This document shows positions 18,097-28,464 of a DNA stretch of 64,000 nt, piece by piece. This DNA comes from Pandoraea thiooxydans (GTDB taxonomy: Bacteria > Pseudomonadota > Gammaproteobacteria > Burkholderiales > Burkholderiaceae), in NCBI RefSeq assembly GCF_001931675.1, contig NZ_CP014839.1:620001-684000 (forward strand), written 5' to 3'. Position 1 is the stretch's first letter; each line of letters opens with the position of its first letter. The notes beneath the pieces were generated by a model. The model saw only the letters and a list, made by a program, of their open reading frames with translations, searched no databases and was not told the origin of the DNA. A program made the position numbers and the translations under genes.

Positions 18097-18300
18097 TTAG
18101 GCCGGGCGAATGCGCGAGGCCTGCAATCCTTTCGGACCCTTGGTAATCTCAAAAGAGACTTTCTGGTTTTCCTGCAGCGACTTGAAGCCGTCGCCTTCGA
18201 TCGCGGAAAAATGCGCGAAAAGATCGTCGCCACCGTCATCCGGCGTAATAAAGCCGAAACCCTTGGCATCGTTGAACCACTTGACTGTACCTGAACTCAT
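18097..18300 (-). CDS. CspA-family cold-shock protein
   Basis: A 67-residue cold-shock domain protein, an RNA/single-stranded DNA chaperone that melts secondary structure. Both RNA-binding motifs are present: RNP1 KGFGFITP (about residues 13-20) and RNP2 DLFAHFSAI (about 26-34). The start [11 protein letters not shown] and length match the CspA family. The ATG at 18300 follows AGGAATATC. The frame is open upstream only because the leader lacks stops. A promoter at 18454-18482 predicts an untranslated leader of about 145 bases, near the length of that of E. coli cspA, suggesting cold induction. Confidence 0.96.
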   Translation of the reverse strand: MSSGTVKWFNDAKGFGFITPDDGGDDLFAHFSAIEGDGFKSLQENQKVSFEITKGPKGLQASRIRPA

Positions 18301-18453
18301 GATATTCCTGACAAAACTGGATAATGGCGAATGCGAAATGCGACGCCACGGGAAAGACAAACAAGGAAAATTGAGAACGGAAGCGCTGAGTGCGAACAAC
18401 TGCAGAGAGAACCGGCGATCAACTGACTTTCATCTTGACTTGCCTAGCTCTCG

Positions 18454-18482
18454 TTTATACGCTGTTTTTTCCGAATAAGCAA
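18454..18482 (-). promoter_or_regulatory. Sigma-70-type promoter of csp with long leader
   Basis: Minus strand: -35 TTGCTT, 17-base spacer, -10 TATAAA. A start of transcription near 18447 would give a leader of about 145 bases before the csp ATG. The spacing is ideal and both hexamers are close to consensus. Confidence 0.7.
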
Positions 18483-18586
18483 ACAATCATTAAAAAATCT
18501 TGCGCAGCGCCGGCAAACGCCTGCCCGTGTTAGGCTGGCGTTCAACCGCCCGGCGCTACGGCGAGACTCTTACCAGGAAGAACCCG

Positions 18587-19408
18587 ATGGCTGGTCAAAT
18601 CGAAATCACCAACATGGCCCTGTTTTGCGACTTCGAGAACGTCGCATTGGGCGTTCGCGACGCGAAGTATGCCCAGTTCGACATCAAGAAGGTGCTTGAG
18701 CGCCTGTTGCTCAAGGGCAGCATTGTCGTCAAGAAAGCCTATTGCGACTGGGAGCGCTACAAGGAGTTCAAGGGGCCGATGCATGAGGCGGCGTTCGAGC
18801 TGATCGAAATTCCGCATGTACGGCAATCCGGCAAGAACTCCGCCGACATCCGCATGGTCGTCGACGCGCTCGATTTGTGCTACACGAAGGCCCATGTCGA
18901 CACGTTCGTGATTCTCAGCGGCGACTCCGATTTCTCGCCGCTGGTGTCGAAGCTGCGGGAGAACAACAAGCACGTGATCGGCGTCGGCGTCAAAAACTCG
19001 ACTTCCGATCTATTGACGGCCAATTGCGACGAATTCATTTTCTACGACGATCTGGTGCGGGCCCAGGAAGCCAAGAAAAAGCGCGCGCCCCGCAAGACCG
19101 GCGCGCGCGGTGGCGCGGCCAAGTCGGCCGCCGGCGCCTCGGCCGAGAACGAGCGCCAGCAGGAAGCCTTCGACCTGCTGGTGGAAACCGTCGAAGCACT
19201 GATCGCCGAGCGCGATTCGGACGAAAAAATCTGGGGCTCGATGGTCAAGCAGACCCTCAAGCGTCGCGCGCCGGGATTCAACGAAACCTATTACGGCTAT
19301 CGCTCGTTCAAGGAACTCGTCGAGGACGCCGAAAGGCACGACCTGGTGCGGGTGCTGCACGACGAAAAATCGGGGCAGTACACCGTGCGCCTGCCGGCCG
19401 GACGCTAG
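18587..19408 (+). CDS. NYN-domain (PIN-like) protein with OST-HTH/LOTUS domain
   Basis: A 273-residue protein with two domains. Residues about 8-155 form a NYN/PIN-like nuclease fold with acidic residues in the expected places: Asp15 (ALFCDFENV), Asp87 (GKNSADIRMVVDAL) and Asp113/Asp115 (LSGDSDFSPLV). A basic, low-complexity linker (about 160-187, KKKRAPRKTGARGG) leads to an OST-HTH/LOTUS domain at about 191-270 with the usual YYGYRSFKELVED segment. The pairing suggests a ribonuclease or RNA-processing enzyme that recognises structured RNA; the same pairing is known in eukaryotic MARF1-type proteins. The ATG at 18587 follows AGGAAG. It is divergent from csp. The target RNA is unknown. Confidence 0.9.
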   Translation: MAGQIEITNMALFCDFENVALGVRDAKYAQFDIKKVLERLLLKGSIVVKKAYCDWERYKEFKGPMHEAAFELIEIPHVRQSGKNSADIRMVVDALDLCYTKAHVDTFVILSGDSDFSPLVSKLRENNKHVIGVGVKNSTSDLLTANCDEFIFYDDLVRAQEAKKKRAPRKTGARGGAAKSAAGASAENERQQEAFDLLVETVEALIAERDSDEKIWGSMVKQTLKRRAPGFNETYYGYRSFKELVEDAERHDLVRVLHDEKSGQYTVRLPAGR

Positions 19409-19507
19409 CAAAGCGTCGAGAAACGACTGCGCGTGCCTGGCTGGCGGCGGGCGGTGCCCGGCATCCCCACCGACACCGCATAGGCTGCGGTTGGTGCGCG
19501 CTGGCCT

Positions 19508-19526
19508 GAGCGGATTCAATCCGCTC
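19508..19526. terminator. Hairpin between convergent NYN and CorC-type genes
   Basis: GAGCGGAT-TCA-ATCCGCTC is an 8-pair stem with a 3-base loop placed between two convergent genes, where a two-way terminator is expected. The T-run on either side is weak, so termination is a reasonable guess only. Confidence 0.45.
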
Positions 19527-19557
19527 GCTGCGTTTTGCAGCAGCCTGCGAGGGCTGC

Positions 19558-20853
19558 TCAGGACAGGCGGGAGATCAGCAACTGGTCGATTTTGTAGTTA
19601 TCGATATCCACGACTTCGAAGCGAAAGCCGGCGGCCTCGACCGCTTCGGATTTCTTGGGAATGCGCTTGAGCGCGTTGATCATGAAGCCGGCGATGGTTT
19701 CATAGTCGCCCTCGCCGGGCAATTCCTCGATCTGCAGCGCCTTTTTCACGTCGTCGATCGGCGTGACGCCGTCGACCAGCCACGAGTGGTCGTCGCGCTT
19801 GACGATCTGCTCGTCGTCGCTCGGGTAGATCACGCTGCCCATCAGCGCGGTGACGATGTCGTTGAGCGTGGCCACGCCGACCACCAGCCCGTACTCGTTG
19901 ATGATCACGGCGAAGTTCTCGCGCGCTTCCTTGAATCGGGCCAGCGCCTCGGACAGATTCAGCGTATCGGGAATGACCAGCAGCTTCTTGTTGTAGAACT
20001 TTTCGATATTGCGTATCACGCTGCTGAAGTCATCGTTGGCCACGCGTTGCAGCAAGTCCTTGGAGTCGATGAAACCGAGCACGTTGTCGATATCGTCGCG
20101 GCACACCAGATATTTGGCATGCGGCCGCGCGGTGATCTTCTCGCGTATGCCCTTTTCGTCGCCGGCAATCGTGAAGTAGACCACGTCGTCGCGATAGGTC
20201 ATGACGGAGGTAATGTTCTTCGATTCCAGCTCGAAAATGTTTTCGATCAGATGCAGTTCCTGCTTGCGCAGTACGCCCGCTTCTGCGCCCGCGTCCATGA
20301 TCGCGCTGATGTCCTCCGAGGTGACGTGCTCGATCGATCGGGTGGGCAATTTGCACAGACGCAGCAGCAGATTGGCCAGACCGTTGAAGACCATCACCAG
20401 CGGCTTGAGCAGGCGGATGCACATCAGCATCGGTTCGATGATGCGCAATGCCACCTGCTCCGGATTGATCATCGCCAGCCGCTTGGGAATCAGGTCGGCG
20501 AATTGGATGAACAGCACGGTGATGATCAGAAACGAACCGATGCTGCCCACACGCTCGGCCGCCGCCGGGGCGACGAACGGCAGGACCGCGTCGCGCAGAT
20601 ATCCGTTCAGGGCGCCTTCACTGAGCACGCCGCCGAGGATCGCCACCGCGTTGACGCCGATCTGCACCACGGTAAAGAAATTGCCGGGCTGCTCCTTGAG
20701 CAGCATGATTTTCAGCGCGCGTTGCTCGCCCTTTTCGGACAGCACTTGCAGCTTGGTTCGCTTGGAGGCGGTGAGGGCGATCTCGGAGATCGAAAAGAAG
20801 GCGCTGATCAGTATCAGCAGGACGAGCGTTAGGAAGAAGGCATACGCACTCAT
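19558..20853 (-). CDS. CorC/HlyC-family CNNM-CBS membrane protein
   Basis: A 431-residue protein of the HlyC/CorC (CNNM, DUF21) family, linked to magnesium and cobalt efflux. The DUF21 membrane domain covers about residues 1-190 (start MSAYAFFLTLVLLILISAFF, then SISEIALTASKRTKLQVL with the conserved SEIALTA). Two CBS motifs follow at about 210-330 (MTYRDDVVYF; SVIRNIEKFYNKKLLVIPDT), and a C-terminal CorC_HlyC transporter-associated domain from about 350 (HSWLVDGVTPIDDVKKAL). I start at 20853, where the first helix begins; the upstream in-frame extension lacks family features. Transported ion unproven. Confidence 0.92.
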   Translation of the reverse strand: MSAYAFFLTLVLLILISAFFSISEIALTASKRTKLQVLSEKGEQRALKIMLLKEQPGNFFTVVQIGVNAVAILGGVLSEGALNGYLRDAVLPFVAPAAAERVGSIGSFLIITVLFIQFADLIPKRLAMINPEQVALRIIEPMLMCIRLLKPLVMVFNGLANLLLRLCKLPTRSIEHVTSEDISAIMDAGAEAGVLRKQELHLIENIFELESKNITSVMTYRDDVVYFTIAGDEKGIREKITARPHAKYLVCRDDIDNVLGFIDSKDLLQRVANDDFSSVIRNIEKFYNKKLLVIPDTLNLSEALARFKEARENFAVIINEYGLVVGVATLNDIVTALMGSVIYPSDDEQIVKRDDHSWLVDGVTPIDDVKKALQIEELPGEGDYETIAGFMINALKRIPKKSEAVEAAGFRFEVVDIDNYKIDQLLISRLS

Positions 20854-21057
20854 GACGGCACCCGGGGATTGACGGTTGTTACCAAAGGGTTTCTGGTTGT
20901 GTGAATGTGAAAACTTCGGTTTGCGAATCGGTAAACAAGGGTCTGGGGCAGGGCAAGCTTCGACAGCATGCCACAAAACCGGACGTTGGCGAGATGCGCC
21001 GCACACCAGCCGGCAGGACCGCTTCGGAAGATTGTCCCGTCGCATCGCGCGGTTAAC

Positions 21058-21094
21058 GAAAAATCCCCGGCGCACGAAGCGTGCGCCGGGGATT
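21058..21094 (-). terminator. Rho-independent terminator of thiC
   Basis: On the minus strand a 15-pair perfect stem (AATCCCCGGCGCACG with CGTGCGCCGGGGATT, 3-base loop) ends in a T-rich tail. It starts about 50 bases past the thiC stop codon, so thiC appears monocistronic. Confidence 0.92.
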
Positions 21095-21141
21095 GCACAG
21101 GGCAGCAGCGCCGCTCGGCGTGCTGCGGTTCGAGGACTGCC

Positions 21142-23091
<1,950 letters not shown>

Positions 23092-23256
23092 TCAAAAGAA
23101 TTCTGCCGCAGTGCCGTCGTGCCGCGCATGCTGCCTGCGTCGGCATCGAGACTGCGAAACTGCTCTGCTTCCTTTGGATTCAGCCCCAACATACAAAAGT
23201 GACCGGTTGATGCCCGGTCGGCGGCACAGGGGACAATTCACACGAGGGGAGGTGTC

Positions 23257-23338
23257 ACGCTCCCTGCGCTGGCATTATCCAGATCAGGTTCTAAGGGTAT
23301 GTCTCACCCGCAACGTGGTTGCAGGACCCCTGCGCTAA
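23257..23338 (-). promoter_or_regulatory. TPP riboswitch controlling thiC
   Basis: On the minus strand the conserved core is GGGTGAGACATACCC followed by GAACCTGATCTGGATAATG and CCAGCG, the two signature halves of the thiamine pyrophosphate aptamer (TGAGA and CTGATCTGGNTAATNCCAGCG). The ends AGGGGTCC and CAGGGAGCG supply the closing stem. It lies between the predicted promoter and thiC, about 200 bases before the ATG; such leaders lower expression when thiamine pyrophosphate is abundant. I did not identify the expression platform. Confidence 0.95.
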
Positions 23339-23348
23339 GCTGAGGGCA

Positions 23349-23377
23349 ACGATACACCGAGTCGGCAGGGAATACAA
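23349..23377 (-). promoter_or_regulatory. Probable sigma-70 promoter of the thiC riboswitch transcript
   Basis: Minus strand: -35 TTGTAT, 17-base spacer, -10 TATCGT. A start near 23342 falls just ahead of the riboswitch, as expected. Confidence 0.6.
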
Positions 23378-23427
23378 GTTGCGCCGCGTCCCGAAAAGCG
23401 CACCGCTTCGTGCCTCGGAGCCGTGTC

Positions 23428-24894
23428 TCAGAGGCCTGCAACGCGCGCCAGGCGGCGTACCGTTTGCGCGGCGTGCTCGACGGGCAGGTTGGTGAAATTG
23501 AGCAACAGCGCCGGGCGCATGCGCACCTCGGTGCACCATGGCGTGAGCGCGGCGGGCGCCAGGCGATGATTGCGGGCGTCCCGCGCGCACGCCTCGTCGC
23601 TGGCGTCGGGCCGCAGCCAGCCGAGCAAATGCATGCCGCCGGCTGGCGGCACGGCATCGATATACCCGCCCAGATGGTGCTGCAGCGCCTCGACCAGGGC
23701 CATGCGTCGCGCCGCATAAAGCTGCCGCATTTGCCGAACGTGCCGGCTGAAATGTCCCTGCTCCATGAAATCCGCGACGGTGGCCTGTTCCAGCCAGCCA
23801 TGCGCCGACCACCATAGCGTGCTGGCCGTGGTGAAACGCTCGATCAGCGCGTCCGGCAGCACCAGATAACCGAGCCGAAGGCCAGGGAACAGAACCTTGC
23901 TGAACGAGCCGGCGTAGAGCACTCGGCCCTGCTGATCGAGGCTCTTGAGCGCGGGCAGCGGCGCGCCGCTGTAGCGCAGCTCGCTGTCGTAGTCGTCTTC
24001 GACGATCCAGGCGCCGTGCTCGGCCGCCCACTGCAGCAGCGCCAGCCGGCGAGGCAGCGACAGCGCCACGCCGAGCGGCGCCTGATGCGAGGGCGTGACG
24101 ACCGCCATACGCGCCGCGGGCGCGCGGCGCAGGCCGGCGGCAACGTCCATGCCCTGCGCGTCGACGGGCACCGGGACGATGGTGGTCCGTGCCAAAAGCA
24201 ATGCATCGCGCGTGAAGAAGTAACCAGGGTCTTCGTGCCAGACTTCGTCGCCCGGTTGCAGCAGCAGCTTGGCGGCGAGCGCCAGCGCGCCCTGATAGCC
24301 GGCGGTGATCATGATCTGTTCGGGGGCGCACTGGACCCCGCGCGCGATCGCCAGATAGTTGGCCAGGGCGGCGCGCAAAGGCCACCAACCCGCGGGGTCC
24401 TGATAGGGCAGCGCGGCGCTGGGGAAATTTCGCGCCTGGCGCGCCGACAGGCGGGCCCATAGCTTGCGGGGAAAAGCATCGAGCGCTGGCGTGCCGTTTT
24501 GCAGCGGCAATGGCCCGCCGGCCTGGCGTCCGGCCGACGGCGCGACGCTGGCGGCGGTGTCGCGCCGCACGGGACGGGTGCCGGCCAATTGCGGGTTGAC
24601 CACACTGCCAGCGGCACCGCGTCCAACCACGAAACCCTCGGCGACCAGCAACTCATAGGCGGCCTCGACCGTGCCGCGGGCTACCGACAGCGTGCTGGCC
24701 AACGCGCGCGTCGACGGTAGTCGGCTGCCGGCGCTCAATTGGCCGGCCAGAATGGCCTCGCGAATCCGTTGGTAGAGCACCCGATACGCCGGGGCCGGCG
24801 CCGCGTCAGCGGCGGCGGCCAGATCCAGGCGGGCAAAATCGAAGCCGCGGGTTGGGGAGGGTGCGTCGCAGGCGCGTGTGGAGTGGGGTGGCAT
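23428..24894 (-). CDS. MocR/PdxR-type regulator (GntR HTH plus aminotransferase fold)
   Basis: A 488-residue MocR-family regulator. The N-terminal GntR winged helix (about residues 36-105) has YQRIREAILAGQLSAGSRLPSTRALA then VARGTVEAAYELLVAEGFVV. A long linker leads to a class I aminotransferase-fold domain (about 140-485) with the PLP-binding Lys333 in AGSFSKVLFPGLRLGY and the aspartate in IVEDDYDSE. Such proteins sense vitamin B6 forms or amino acids. The gene is divergent from the AhpD-like gene, and a 16-base palindrome lies between them, so that gene is the likely target. Its ligand and true name are unknown. Confidence 0.92.
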   Translation of the reverse strand: MPPHSTRACDAPSPTRGFDFARLDLAAAADAAPAPAYRVLYQRIREAILAGQLSAGSRLPSTRALASTLSVARGTVEAAYELLVAEGFVVGRGAAGSVVNPQLAGTRPVRRDTAASVAPSAGRQAGGPLPLQNGTPALDAFPRKLWARLSARQARNFPSAALPYQDPAGWWPLRAALANYLAIARGVQCAPEQIMITAGYQGALALAAKLLLQPGDEVWHEDPGYFFTRDALLLARTTIVPVPVDAQGMDVAAGLRRAPAARMAVVTPSHQAPLGVALSLPRRLALLQWAAEHGAWIVEDDYDSELRYSGAPLPALKSLDQQGRVLYAGSFSKVLFPGLRLGYLVLPDALIERFTTASTLWWSAHGWLEQATVADFMEQGHFSRHVRQMRQLYAARRMALVEALQHHLGGYIDAVPPAGGMHLLGWLRPDASDEACARDARNHRLAPAALTPWCTEVRMRPALLLNFTNLPVEHAAQTVRRLARVAGL

Positions 24895-24929
24895 GGCCCA
24901 CTGATTTTAGCGTTTTTTGGATCTGTCTA

Positions 24930-24945
24930 CTGTGGCATGCCACAG
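24930..24945. promoter_or_regulatory. Perfect palindrome between the MocR and AhpD-like genes
   Basis: CTGTGGCATGCCACAG is an unbroken 16-base palindrome, in the 109-base gap between divergent genes. MocR regulators bind sites in exactly this place, usually regulating the neighbour and themselves. It overlaps where a promoter for the AhpD-like gene would be. Confidence 0.65.
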
Positions 24946-25003
24946 GTAAGCTTTCTGCCGTGATATGCAGTTATCTTCTCTCGACTTTTATCAGGAGCCC
25001 GTC

Positions 25004-25441
25004 ATGGAACCCCGCTTGAATTACACGAAGCTGTCGACCCCGCCCTATCAGAGCATGCTCAGCATTGGCGCGTATCTGAGGGAATGCGGTCTTGAGGTCG
25101 GTTTGCTGCATCTGGTGTGGCTGCGCGCCTCGCAAATGAACGGCTGCGCTTTCTGCTGCGACATGCACGCGCGCGAGGCGCTGCGCGACGGCGAGGACCA
25201 GCGCCGCCTGCATGTGCTGGCAGCCTGGCGCGAAGCGGCCTTTTTCAGCGAGCGCGAGCGTGCCGCGCTGGCCTGGACCGAGGCGGTGACGCGCATTGCC
25301 GAGACTCGCGCGCCGGACGATGCGTTCGCCGCCCTCAAAGATCACTTCTCCGACAAGGAGATCGCCGACCTGACATTCGCAATCGCCAATATCAATGCCT
25401 GGAATCGCCTGGCGATCAGCTTTCGCACCGTGGTCAAATAA
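25004..25441 (+). CDS. AhpD-like carboxymuconolactone decarboxylase-family protein
   Basis: A 145-residue all-helical protein of the carboxymuconolactone decarboxylase/AhpD superfamily. It carries the peroxidase motif: Cys48 and Cys51 in NGCAFCCDMHAREAL, with His55 as the proton acceptor, so a thiol peroxidase activity is plausible. The start at 25004 follows AGGAG; the open frame begins earlier at 24965. It stands divergent from a MocR regulator with a palindrome between, a common arrangement in Burkholderiales. It stops 6 bases before the convergent chemoreceptor gene. Confidence 0.88.
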   Translation: MEPRLNYTKLSTPPYQSMLSIGAYLRECGLEVGLLHLVWLRASQMNGCAFCCDMHAREALRDGEDQRRLHVLAAWREAAFFSERERAALAWTEAVTRIAETRAPDDAFAALKDHFSDKEIADLTFAIANINAWNRLAISFRTVVK

Positions 25442-25447
25442 CCGGTC

Positions 25448-27136
25448 TCAAGCGCGTCGTGCGGTGGCCAGCCGCAACGGCCTGATCTCCTGCGCCGGCG
25501 GCGCCGCCAACGGGGCGTCGCTCGGCACGCTGGCGGATGCTTGGTCGGGCGCCTGCGCCGTGTCGATGGCAAGGGGGGACGCCGCGCCCTGATCGATACG
25601 AAACAGCGCGACCGCCGCGTGCAATTGTCCGGCTTGTGCCTCGAGCGCTTGCGCCGCAGCGCGAGTATCCTCGACCAGATTGGCGTTCTGGCGGGTCGTC
25701 ATGTCGATTTGCATGACCGCCTGATTGACTTGCTCGATCCCATGACTCTGCTCGACGGTGGCCGCGGCAATCTCGTCCATCAGGCTGCTCACGCGCTGCA
25801 CCGCCGTGACGATCTCCTGCATCGTGCCGCCGGCTTGCGCCGCCAGCCGGGTGCCGGCGTCGACCTTGCCGGAGGCTTGCGCGATCAGTTCCTTGATGTC
25901 CTTGGCCGCTGCCGCCGAGCGTTGTGCCAGCGCGCGCACTTCTGCGGCGACCACCGCAAAGCCTCGCCCATGTTCGCCGGCGCGGGCGGCTTCGACCGCG
26001 GCGTTGAGCGCCAGAATATTGGTCTGAAACGCGATGCTTTCGATCAATCCGGTAATTTCGCCGATTTTCTTTGAACTGCTGGCAATTTCGTTGATCGTCT
26101 CGACTACATCGCCGACCGCCTTGCCGCCGCGCGAGGCCGTGGCCGACGCACCGGCCGAGAACTGGCTGGCCTGCGTGGCGTGCTCGGCGTTCTGCCGCAC
26201 GCTGGCGGTCAGTTGTTCGAGGCTCGCGGCCGTCTCTTCGAGCGACGCGGCCTGTTCTTCGGTGCGCGTGGCCAGAGCGGCATTGCCCTGGCTGATATCG
26301 CCGGCAGCATGCGTAATCGCTGCGCTGGCGGTCTGGATACGGGCCACGATGCCCACCAGATTTTGCTGCATGCGGCGCATCGCATAGAGCATGCTGCGCC
26401 GGTCGTCGCTCCTCGTCTCGACGGGTTGGCGCAAGTCCCCGTCTGCGATGCGCTCGGCCGCGCCCGCCGCGTAGGTCGGCTCTCCGCCGAGGCTGCGCTT
26501 GACGTTGCGGATGATAACCAGCATCACCGCCGTGACTGCCAGCCCGACAGCCAGGGCGAGTCCGGCGGCGCGCAGCAGGGCCAAACGCGAGGCCGCGGCG
26601 ACGTCATCCAGATAGACACCGGTGCTCAGGTACCAGCCCCACGGTTTGAAGTACCGAACGTAAGTAAGCTTTTCGATCGGCTTGCCGCCACTTGGCTTGG
26701 GCCAGAAGTACTCGACGAAGCCGCCGCCCTTTTGGTCGCCTGCCTTGGCGATTGCGCTGAACACGGCGGTACCGCGCTTGTCTTTGACTTTGGCGGCCGG
26801 CTTGCCCTCCAGGCTTGCGTCGACGGAATCCATCAGCACCACGGGCCGCGCGTCGCTCACGGTGATATAGCCGTCCTTGCCATAGCGGATCGAGCGCAAC
26901 TGGGCCAGCGCCTCGCGTTTGGCGTCGTCGGGCGTCATCGCATAGCTGGTGGAAAACTCCTCGTAGGTGGCGACAATGCTATTGGCCGCCTGAATCATGC
27001 TTTTGAGCGTATTGCGCTGCTCGTCGAGCATGGTGCTGCGGGCCGTCATGACACCCCAAGCGATCATCACGATCAAACCGCACCAAACGACTGCCAAGGC
27101 GAGCCATAGTTTTTTGTTTAGACTCAGGTGTTGCAT
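25448..27136 (-). CDS. Methyl-accepting chemotaxis protein with single Cache domain
   Basis: A 562-residue chemoreceptor. A first membrane helix spans about residues 10-32, then a periplasmic sCache_2 domain (about 33-187; [19 protein letters not shown] and [16 protein letters not shown] are typical), a second helix (about 190-212), a HAMP region and a cytoplasmic signalling domain whose hairpin tip has [20 protein letters not shown]. It should pass ligand signals to CheA/CheW at the cell pole. The tail (about 525-562) is rich in Ala/Pro and lacks the C-terminal pentapeptide used to tether CheR in some receptors. sCache_2 receptors often detect small organic acids; the ligand here is unknown. 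Confidence 0.94.
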   Translation of the reverse strand: MQHLSLNKKLWLALAVVWCGLIVMIAWGVMTARSTMLDEQRNTLKSMIQAANSIVATYEEFSTSYAMTPDDAKREALAQLRSIRYGKDGYITVSDARPVVLMDSVDASLEGKPAAKVKDKRGTAVFSAIAKAGDQKGGGFVEYFWPKPSGGKPIEKLTYVRYFKPWGWYLSTGVYLDDVAAASRLALLRAAGLALAVGLAVTAVMLVIIRNVKRSLGGEPTYAAGAAERIADGDLRQPVETRSDDRRSMLYAMRRMQQNLVGIVARIQTASAAITHAAGDISQGNAALATRTEEQAASLEETAASLEQLTASVRQNAEHATQASQFSAGASATASRGGKAVGDVVETINEIASSSKKIGEITGLIESIAFQTNILALNAAVEAARAGEHGRGFAVVAAEVRALAQRSAAAAKDIKELIAQASGKVDAGTRLAAQAGGTMQEIVTAVQRVSSLMDEIAAATVEQSHGIEQVNQAVMQIDMTTRQNANLVEDTRAAAQALEAQAGQLHAAVALFRIDQGAASPLAIDTAQAPDQASASVPSDAPLAAPPAQEIRPLRLATARRA

Positions 27137-27269
27137 ATTTTCCCCGTAAAAATGCCCCGCTTCGCACTATGGGATGTCTTTGTGACAACGGCTTTAATGG
27201 CGCCGTGTTTTTTGTCGGCCACTGTTGTCTGAGTACACTGATACGACTTTTTCGCCTGAGGCATAAATC

Positions 27270-28268
27270 ATGAATTCCGCAGAGTTACCACCGCGCACCG
27301 GCGCGCCGCGCGATGCCCGGGACGGGCGTTTCCGCAACCGGCAGCGGATTGCGCGCTCGGGAAGTTTCTGGCGCTGGCAATGGGACCGCTGGCGTGCGCG
27401 GCAAGGCAGCGCCGGCGGGCGCGCCATCCCGGACTTGCCGGTGGCCGAGGCGTTGCCGCAGGTGTGGCGCCCGGGCCCCGAGCCGCTGGTGACCTGGGTC
27501 GGGCATGCCACGGTGCTGGTGCAAGCCGGCGGGTTGAACCTACTGACCGATCCGATTTTCAGCGAGCGCGCCTCGCCATTGCCGTTTCTGGGCCCGCGTC
27601 GGCTGGTGCCCGCTACGCCGGGGCTCGACCGGCTGCCGCGCATCGATGCGGTGTTGCTTTCGCACAACCATTACGATCATCTCGATTTGCCGACGTTGCG
27701 CGCGCTGGCCCGCCAGGCCGGCGGCGCGCCGACCTTTTTCGCCCCTCTGGGATTGCACGACTGGCTCTTGCGGCGAGGCATCGGCCCGGTCATCGGGCTC
27801 GACTGGTGGCAGCATGCGACGCTGGGCACCGCGCGCATGCACCTGGTGCCGGCCCAGCACTGGAGCCGCCGCAGTCTGCGCGACATCAACCGCACGCTAT
27901 GGGGCGGCTGGGTCGCGGAATGGACGGATTTTCGCTTCCTGTTCACCGGCGACACCGCCTATTGCGACGAATTCAAGGCGATCGGCGCGCACTTCGGCGG
28001 CATCGACCTGGCGGCCATCCCGATCGGCGCCTACGAGCCGCGCTGGTTCATGCGCGCACAGCACGTCAATCCGGACGAAGCGGTCAGGATTTTGCAAGAT
28101 ACACGCACCCGTCAGGGTCTGGCGATTCACTGGGGCACCTTCCACCTGACCGACGAGCCGCTCGACGAGCCGCCGCGCAAGCTGCTCGAAGCGCTGCATG
28201 CGCAGCAACTGCCGCCGTCGCGTTTCTGGATTCTGCAGCACGGCGAAACAAGGGAGGTTCGCCCCTAG
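27270..28268 (+). CDS. MBL-fold hydrolase, NAPE-PLD/UlaG-like
   Basis: A 332-residue metallo-beta-lactamase-fold protein. The metal motif is LSHNHYDHLDLPTLRAL at about residues 126-142, matching H-x-H-x-D-H, preceded by WVGHATVLVQAGGLNLLTDP. Later ligands are probably His195 (VPAQHWSRRS), Asp in FTGDTAY and His in LAIHWGTFHL. This pattern, with GHAT and QHWS, is characteristic of the NAPE-hydrolysing phospholipase D-like group, although the bacterial substrate is unproven. It is divergent from the chemoreceptor gene. No signal peptide is seen, so it is cytoplasmic. Confidence 0.9.
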   Translation: MNSAELPPRTGAPRDARDGRFRNRQRIARSGSFWRWQWDRWRARQGSAGGRAIPDLPVAEALPQVWRPGPEPLVTWVGHATVLVQAGGLNLLTDPIFSERASPLPFLGPRRLVPATPGLDRLPRIDAVLLSHNHYDHLDLPTLRALARQAGGAPTFFAPLGLHDWLLRRGIGPVIGLDWWQHATLGTARMHLVPAQHWSRRSLRDINRTLWGGWVAEWTDFRFLFTGDTAYCDEFKAIGAHFGGIDLAAIPIGAYEPRWFMRAQHVNPDEAVRILQDTRTRQGLAIHWGTFHLTDEPLDEPPRKLLEALHAQQLPPSRFWILQHGETREVRP

Positions 28269-28335
28269 GCTGCTGGCTTGCCCAAGGGGCGGTGCGTCGC
28301 ACGTTTAATGCAAAAAACGTATAAATCGACGTTTT

Positions 28336-28351
28336 AAATGCATTTGCATTT
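28336..28351. promoter_or_regulatory. AT-rich palindrome before the BASS-type transporter gene
   Basis: AAATGCA-TT-TGCATTT is a perfect dyad with 7-base arms, 114 bases before the transporter start, in a locally AT-rich stretch. It looks like an operator; the regulator is unknown. Confidence 0.4.
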
Positions 28352-28464
28352 CAAACGCCTTTGCGCTGTAATGCGGCCCGTACCCCCATTCGCGCTGCTC
28401 GAAGGGGACATTTTGCTTGCATGACGCCGCGCATCGCGGCGTGAGTCCGTAATTCGAGATTGTG

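Noticed and set aside
27137-27269. Flagellar sigma-28 promoter for the chemoreceptor gene
   Set aside because: No TAAA-N15-GCCGATAA-like pair could be found on the minus strand.
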